From Streptococcus sp. SK643 (lineage in GTDB: Bacteria > Bacillota > Bacilli > Lactobacillales > Streptococcaceae), in contig NZ_AJMM01000024.1 in the NCBI RefSeq assembly GCF_000259505.1, positions 1-37,637 of the forward strand: a DNA stretch of 37,637 nucleotides, written 5' to 3'. Of this stretch, positions 33,788 through 37,637 are shown one piece after another (the first letter of the stretch is position 1; each line of letters starts with the position of its first letter). The notes under the pieces are model-generated. The model worked only from the letters and a program-made list of their open reading frames with translations, was not told where the DNA came from and searched no databases. The position numbers and the translations under genes were made by a program.

Positions 33788-35188
33788 TTAGTCCTCGATT
33801 TCAATTGTTTCAATCACAACATCTTCAACTGGCTTGTCCATAGCTCCTGTCTCAACAGCAGCAATAGCATCCAAGACAGCGTAAGAAGCTTCATCAGCTA
33901 ACTGACCAAAAACAGTGTGACGACGGTCTAGATGAGGAGTTCCACCTTGTTCTGCATAAATTTCTGCAATCGGTTCAGGCCATCCACCACGAGCAATCTC
34001 TTTTTTAGAATAAGGCAGGTGTTGATTTTGCACGATAAAGAACTGGCTACCGTTGGTATTTGGACCAGCATTGGCCATAGAAAGGGCTCCACGGATATTG
34101 TAAAGTTCTTCTGAGAATTCATCCTCAAATGATTCGCCGTAGATTGACTCGCCACCCATACCAGTTCCAGTTGGGTCTCCACCTTGGATCATAAAGTCCT
34201 TGATAATACGATGGAAAATGACACCATCATAGTAACCATCTTTTGAAAGCGCAACAAAGTTAGCCACTGTTTTAGGAGCATGTTCAGGGAAAAGCTTGAT
34301 ACGCAAGTCTCCGTGATTGGTCTTAATAGTCGCGATAGGACCTTCTGTTACTTCAATATTTACTTGTGGGAAATGCAATTCTTTTTCTACCATACCAAAT
34401 CCTTCTAAGGCATCAAAAATGCCATCTTCTTCTAATGTTTTTGTAATATAATCTGCTTTTTCTTTGATTTTTTCATGTGAAACTCCCATAGCTACGCTGA
34501 TTCCAGCATAGTCAAAGAGTTCCAAGTCATTCAGCCCATCTCCAAAGACCATGACGTTCTCTGGCTTCAAACCAAGATGTTCCACAACCTTTTCCACCCC
34601 GGTCGCTTTGGAGCCTGAAATCGGCACAATATCAGACGAATGTTGATGCCAACGAACCATGCGAAGTTTGTCAGAGAGACTGTTAGGCAAGTGCAAGTCA
34701 TCTCCTTTATCTTCAAAAGTCCACATCTGATAGATGTCCTCTTTCTCGTGGAAATCGGGATCCACATCCAAATCAGGGTAAATTGGATTAATCGCTTCAC
34801 TAATCATATAGGTGCGAGTCGACAACTTGGCATCATGACTCCCAACCAAACCATACTCAATTCCCTCTTGCTTGGCCCAAGAGATATACTCCTCAACATC
34901 TGACTTCTCAATCTGATGTTGATAAATAACCTGACCTTTTTTATCTTCAATGTAGGCCCCATTTAAGGTCACAAAAAAGTCAGGCTTGAGATCACGAATC
35001 TCCGGAACGACACCAAAAATTCCTCGTCCAGAAGCAATACCTGTCAAAATTCCTTTCTCACGTAATTGCTTAAAAACAGTTGGGATTGAAGCTGGAATAA
35101 AACCCGTCTTAGAATTCCGTAATGTATCATCAATATCAAAAAAGACAATCTTAATCTTCTTTGCCTTGTATTTTATTTTCGCATCCAT
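33788..35188 (-). CDS. HAD phosphatase-cyclophilin fusion protein
   Basis: A 466-residue two-domain protein. Residues 10-265 are a Cof-type HAD hydrolase: motif [12 protein letters not shown] (Asp18, Asp20), LNGAYIED, Lys in [11 protein letters not shown], and [14 protein letters not shown] (motif IV, about 216-229). Residues 280-466 are a cyclophilin-type peptidyl-prolyl isomerase: [19 protein letters not shown] (325-343), [19 protein letters not shown], and [15 protein letters not shown]. No signal peptide, so it is cytosolic. The fusion is known from streptococci; phosphatase substrate unknown. AGAGG lies 7 bases before the ATG. Coupled to the S1 gene downstream. Confidence 0.93.
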   Translation of the reverse strand: MDAKIKYKAKKIKIVFFDIDDTLRNSKTGFIPASIPTVFKQLREKGILTGIASGRGIFGVVPEIRDLKPDFFVTLNGAYIEDKKGQVIYQHQIEKSDVEEYISWAKQEGIEYGLVGSHDAKLSTRTYMISEAINPIYPDLDVDPDFHEKEDIYQMWTFEDKGDDLHLPNSLSDKLRMVRWHQHSSDIVPISGSKATGVEKVVEHLGLKPENVMVFGDGLNDLELFDYAGISVAMGVSHEKIKEKADYITKTLEEDGIFDALEGFGMVEKELHFPQVNIEVTEGPIATIKTNHGDLRIKLFPEHAPKTVANFVALSKDGYYDGVIFHRIIKDFMIQGGDPTGTGMGGESIYGESFEDEFSEELYNIRGALSMANAGPNTNGSQFFIVQNQHLPYSKKEIARGGWPEPIAEIYAEQGGTPHLDRRHTVFGQLADEASYAVLDAIAAVETGAMDKPVEDVVIETIEIED

Positions 35189-35218
35189 CTCACTACCTCT
35201 TTCAATCTAACTCTTTCC

Positions 35219-35224
35219 ATTATA
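35219..35224 (-). promoter_or_regulatory. Predicted extended -10 of the HAD-cyclophilin gene
   Basis: Minus strand TGGTATAAT, about 30 bases upstream of the ATG; no clear -35. Confidence 0.5.
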
Positions 35225-35269
35225 CCATAAAGTAGAGAAATCCCACATCCCCAATAAAATCCTTGTCTC

Positions 35270-35773
35270 TTATCCGAATTCCTTTACTAGATACAAAACC
35301 AAATCATCATTATTTTGGCTAGTTGCATTCATTTCCAAGGGTTGATTTCTATACCAAACACCTGTCCCATCTGGAATGTAGCCCCGTCTGATATACAATC
35401 TCTGGGCAGGGCCATAGCCTAAGTGCAAACCTACACCAAGAGTGACCTTACTCGAAACAAACTTGACTCGTTTTTCTGCTTCTTCTAGCAGTTGATTCCC
35501 AATCCCTTGATTTCGAAAAGGCTCAAACACATTAAAATCTGATAATTCTGGATAGACTTCTGCAAAAGGACCATGTTTAGCAGAGGGCAAAATGGTAACG
35601 TAGCCCGCTACAGCACCATCAATCTCTGCAACTAAGACTTCTCTCTCCCCACTTTCCTGTTCCAGAAAATATCTAGCCAAAATTTCCTCTCTACCAGGCC
35701 AACCTTGATTCATAAATCCATGAGATAAGGATTCAATATCAGACTTAATCATATTTCTAATCGTACAATTCAT
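35270..35773 (-). CDS. GNAT acetyltransferase
   Basis: A 167-residue GNAT protein: CTIRNMIKSDIESLSHGF at the N-terminus, DFNVFEPFRNQGIGNQLLEEAEKR as the acetyl-CoA loop, and LYIRRGYIPDGTG near the C-terminus. Substrate unknown. The start is not certain. The frame opens at 35809, but that ATG lies inside the predicted -10 box, so it would not be transcribed. I prefer the ATG at 35773, with AAAGGTGGG 10-11 bases upstream; a GTG at 35788 is an alternative. Confidence 0.8.
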   Translation of the reverse strand: MNCTIRNMIKSDIESLSHGFMNQGWPGREEILARYFLEQESGEREVLVAEIDGAVAGYVTILPSAKHGPFAEVYPELSDFNVFEPFRNQGIGNQLLEEAEKRVKFVSSKVTLGVGLHLGYGPAQRLYIRRGYIPDGTGVWYRNQPLEMNATSQNNDDLVLYLVKEFG

Positions 35774-35807
35774 CTTTGACTTACCCACCTTTACTCTTTT
35801 TATTACC

Positions 35808-35813
35808 ATTATA
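35808..35813 (-). promoter_or_regulatory. Predicted extended -10 of the GNAT gene at 35270
   Basis: Minus strand TGCTATAAT. It overlaps the ATG of the longest open frame, which argues for the downstream start. Confidence 0.5.
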
Positions 35814-35840
35814 GCACGCCAAGGTCAGAAAAAAACGATC

Positions 35841-35972
35841 TCGTGAAAAAAGACCCAACCGAGTCTCAATTCGCTTTCTTATTTCCGGGCTCATGAAAAA
35901 GAGGTCCACTGGACCCCAACTCGCTCTCTCATTTCAAAGCTCGTGAAAAAAAGACCCAACCGGGTCTTTTCT
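35841..35972 (-). repeat. Three tandem terminator-like repeats after rpsR
   Basis: Three hairpins in series on the minus strand with a period of about 50 bases, each followed by a U-run: AGACCC-GGTT-GGGTCT (35967-35952), GGTCC-AGT-GGACC (35915-35903) and AGACTC-GGTT-GGGTCT (35866-35851). The spacers share GAGC, GAAAT and AGCGA words with each other and with the repeat after nadE. The first hairpin lies 5 bases after the rpsR stop and is the operon terminator; the others are redundant copies. No coding frame is seen. Confidence 0.75.
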
Positions 35973-36212
35973 TTAATCTTCGTTTACGAAAGGCATCAAA
36001 GCCATTACGCGAGCACGTTTGATAGCTGTTGTTACTTTACGTTGGTTTTTAGCTGAAGTTCCTGTTACACGACGAGGAAGAATTTTCCCACGTTCTGAAA
36101 CGAAACGGCTAAGAAGCTCAGTATCTTTGTAATCAACATATTCAATTTTGTTTGCTGCGATGTAATCAACTTTTTTACGGCGTTTGAATGCGCCACGACG
36201 TTGTTGAGCCAT
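35973..36212 (-). CDS. rpsR: 30S ribosomal protein S18
   Basis: A 79-residue ribosomal protein S18, which binds S6 on the platform of the 30S subunit. Recognised by [65 protein letters not shown]. In short: basic N-terminus, KILPRR motif, and conserved C-terminus. AAAGGAG precedes the ATG by 7 bases. Last gene of rpsF-ssb-rpsR, followed by three terminator hairpins. Confidence 0.98.
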   Translation of the reverse strand: MAQQRRGAFKRRKKVDYIAANKIEYVDYKDTELLSRFVSERGKILPRRVTGTSAKNQRKVTTAIKRARVMALMPFVNED

Positions 36213-36243
36213 GTTTTTTCTCCTTTATAATTTTAGTTGTCCA

Positions 36244-36714
36244 TTAGAATGGTAAATCATCATCTGAAATATCCAAAGGATTGGTTGCTCCAAATGGATT
36301 TTCATCACGTGAAAAGTTTGGTACTGAATTTGTAGGTGCAGAATAATTTTGGCTTTGTTGGTTATATGAACCACCAGATTGTCGCTCACGCACACTACGA
36401 CTTTCTAACATTTCGAAAGTATCAGCTACAACTTCCGTCACGTAGACACGTTGTCCTTGCTGGTTATCGTAACTACGAGTCTGGATTCGTCCTGTCACTC
36501 CGATAAGAGCGCCTTTTTTAGCCCAATTAGCCAGAGTTTCAGCTTGCTGACGCCATATAACGACATTAATGAAATCAGCCTCACGTTCACCATTTTGACT
36601 CTTAAATGTACGGTTTACTGCAAGAGTAAAAGTCGCAACTGCGACATTTGATGGAGTATAACGTAACTCAGCGTCACGTGTCATACGCCCTACAAGTACA
36701 ACATTGTTAATCAT
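36244..36714 (-). CDS. ssb: Single-stranded DNA-binding protein
   Basis: A 156-residue SSB that coats single-stranded DNA in replication and repair. The OB-fold covers residues 1-105 ([58 protein letters not shown]). A Q/S/N-rich linker leads to the acidic partner-binding tail DISDDDLPF. It is the long housekeeping form, within the conserved rpsF-ssb-rpsR operon, rather than the shorter competence SsbB. AAGG lies upstream of the ATG, 11 bases after... the rpsF stop, so the genes are co-transcribed. Confidence 0.97.
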   Translation of the reverse strand: MINNVVLVGRMTRDAELRYTPSNVAVATFTLAVNRTFKSQNGEREADFINVVIWRQQAETLANWAKKGALIGVTGRIQTRSYDNQQGQRVYVTEVVADTFEMLESRSVRERQSGGSYNQQSQNYSAPTNSVPNFSRDENPFGATNPLDISDDDLPF

Positions 36715-36725
36715 AATCTACCTTC

Positions 36726-37016
36726 TTAAGCGTCAAGTTTGACGATCATGTGACGAAGAATGTCAGCGTTGATTTTTGAAAGACGGTCAAACTCTTTAAG
36801 AGCTGCATCGTCGTTTGCTTCAACGTTAACGATGTGGTAAAGTCCTTCACGGAAATCTTGGATTTCGTATGCAAGACGACGTTTTTCCCATGATTTTGAT
36901 TCAACAACAGTTGCACCATTGTCAGTCAAAATAGAGTCAAAACGTGCTACCAAAGCGTTTTTAGCTTCTTCTTCAATGTTTGGACGAATAATATAAAGAA
37001 TTTCGTATTTAGCCAT
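36726..37016 (-). CDS. rpsF: 30S ribosomal protein S6
   Basis: A 96-residue ribosomal protein S6, partner of S18. Recognised by [53 protein letters not shown] and the C-terminal [12 protein letters not shown]; the length is usual. AAAGGAGGAAC precedes the ATG. It is the first gene of rpsF-ssb-rpsR, with a good promoter and a structured leader that may be the S6:S18 autoregulation site. Confidence 0.98.
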   Translation of the reverse strand: MAKYEILYIIRPNIEEEAKNALVARFDSILTDNGATVVESKSWEKRRLAYEIQDFREGLYHIVNVEANDDAALKEFDRLSKINADILRHMIVKLDA

Positions 37017-37084
37017 TGATATGTTCCTCCTTTTGGTCTAATGACCCCAAGTCTTTGCAAGGGGTAAGTGAGGTTCGCTCACAA
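37017..37084 (-). promoter_or_regulatory. Structured leader of rpsF, candidate S6:S18 autoregulatory RNA
   Basis: The predicted leader holds GTGAG-CGAAC-CTCAC (37082-37068) directly after the start point, then ACCCC / GGGGT arms (37065-37045), then GGTC-ATTA-GACC (37048-37037) that competes for the same GGGGTC. The AAAGGAGG ribosome-binding site follows. Many bacteria control this operon through an S6:S18-binding RNA in this place; I cannot confirm the conserved core by eye. Confidence 0.45.
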
Positions 37085-37090
37085 TAAACT

Positions 37091-37119
37091 ATTATACTAG
37101 AAAATCATTTTTAAGGCAA
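37091..37119 (-). promoter_or_regulatory. Predicted rpsF-ssb-rpsR promoter
   Basis: Minus strand -35 TTGCCT (37119-37114), 17-base spacer, -10 TATAAT (37096-37091). Confidence 0.65.
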
Positions 37120-37135
37120 GTAAAAACACTCTAAA

Positions 37136-37165
37136 TTAAAAAAGAAGATGACGAATCATCTTCTT
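37136..37165 (-). terminator. Terminator of the LPXTG protein gene
   Basis: Minus strand AAGAAGATGA-TTCG-TCATCTTCTT with a stable UUCG loop and a U-run (TTTTTTAAT). Confidence 0.9.
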
Positions 37166-37180
37166 AAAAACTAACTCATT

Positions 37181-37637
37181 TTAGTCTTCTTTTTTCTTGC
37201 GTCCAAGAAATCCGAATCCACTTAAAGCTCCTAGAAGTCCAAGTGCTGCAAGACTAGCATTAGATTCTGTACCTGTATTTGGAAGTTCACGTTTACCTTC
37301 CATGTATTCAGGTGTTTCTGAATTCATCTTCTTAGTAGATTTTTCTTCAGAATTTGGAATTGGAGCTTGGTCAGTTGGAGTATTATCTCCTGGATTTACT
37401 GGTTTTGGATTAGCTACATAGTTGATTGGTGTATCTTGGCCAGGATTAGTTGGAATTTCTGGCACAATATATCCTTTTGTTGGATCGTTTGGATCTACTG
37501 GTTTAAGTGGTTGTCCATTTCCATCAACTGGTGTATATCCTGGTACGTATGGTAATACCGGTCTATCACTTCCAGGTTTTGTTGGATCTGCTGGATCGTT
37601 TGGATATTTGATTGGAGTAGTTGGTTGACCTGGGATA
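37181..37637 (-). CDS. LPXTG surface protein, C-terminal part (cut by window edge)
   Basis: The last 151 or so residues of a cell-wall-anchored protein whose frame enters from the right edge. It shows a proline-rich repeat region (ADPTKPGSDRPVLPYVPGYTP, then VDGNGQPLKPVDPNDPTKGY, then PEIPTNPGQDTPINYVANP), an acidic/serine linker, the sorting motif LPNTG, a hydrophobic helix and a basic tail (GRKKKED). Such P/D/N repeats follow MucBP or similar adhesive domains in large streptococcal adhesins; the binding domain is outside the window. An apparent GTG start at 37465 is internal. Sortase A substrate. Confidence 0.88.
   Translation of the reverse strand, partial: IPGQPTTPIKYPNDPADPTKPGSDRPVLPYVPGYTPVDGNGQPLKPVDPNDPTKGYIVPEIPTNPGQDTPINYVANPKPVNPGDNTPTDQAPIPNSEEKSTKKMNSETPEYMEGKRELPNTGTESNASLAALGLLGALSGFGFLGRKKKED

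Noticed and set aside
35774..35813. ATG at 35809 as start of the GNAT gene
   Set aside because: The codon lies in the predicted -10 box, so it would be upstream of the transcript start.
1..37637. CRISPR arrays, tRNA/rRNA genes, insertion sequences, prophage genes
   Set aside because: None seen on reading either strand; the only repeats are BOX and the terminator-like units.

Overview
The window reads as chromosome of a Mitis-group streptococcus (S. pneumoniae / S. mitis / S. oralis type). The evidence is AT-rich DNA with pneumococcal-type genes (MsrAB2/Etrx1/CcdA redox operon, ZmpB-like protease with its two-component system, AliB, family II pyrophosphatase), a BOX intergenic repeat, an L-lysine-type MurE, and streptococcal regulatory words (MET-box, CiaR-type direct repeat, cre). 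Almost every gene lies on the minus strand; murE is the only clear plus-strand gene. Both ends of the window cut LPXTG surface-protein genes.

Layout from left to right. 1-3873 (all minus): a ZmpR/ZmpS-like response regulator and sensor kinase, then a UPF0340 gene, then the 5' end of a zinc-metalloprotease gene. A BOX element follows (3911-4108), reaching into the stop codon of msrAB. 4106-6553: ccdA-etrx-msrAB, an extracytoplasmic methionine sulfoxide repair operon. 6693-9758: a GNAT gene and the pncB-nadE NAD salvage operon, separated by two tandem terminator-like repeats. 9794-10871: an XRE regulator with a membrane partner and a decayed HAD hydrolase fragment. 10872-12747: a GNAT gene and an amino acid permease. 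12821-21159: greA, mltG, two GNAT genes, murC, an unknown basic protein and a SWIM-SNF2 helicase. 21219-23580: metB and a PatB/MalY-type lyase downstream of a perfect MET-box. 23652-26468: a PH-like small protein and aliB. 26589-29806: a MurJ/YtgP-type flippase divergent from murE. 29808-32324: CsbD-like stress protein, DUF1803 protein, YiiX-like cysteine hydrolase, ppaC. 32349-35813: a GIY-YIG protein, a TrmN6-like tRNA methyltransferase, an S1-domain protein (CvfD type), a HAD-cyclophilin fusion and a GNAT. 35851-37119: rpsF-ssb-rpsR closed by three tandem terminator-like repeats. 37136-37637: the 3' end of an LPXTG protein.

Functional themes are cell-wall precursor synthesis (murC, murE, MurJ-like flippase, MltG), extracellular redox repair, NAD salvage, sulfur amino acid metabolism, peptide uptake and RNA metabolism. 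No prophage, insertion sequence, CRISPR array, tRNA or rRNA was seen. I did not find an obviously new multi-gene system. The most notable signals are regulatory: an ideal internal ribosome-binding site that would make a cytosolic form of membrane-anchored MsrAB; divergent murJ-like/murE promoters with overlapping -35 boxes; two genes whose -10 boxes predict leaderless mRNAs; a cre site on the csbD start; a CiaR-type repeat at aliB; and a family of ~50-bp tandem terminator repeats at two distant loci. All promoter, operator and transcript statements are inferred from sequence.
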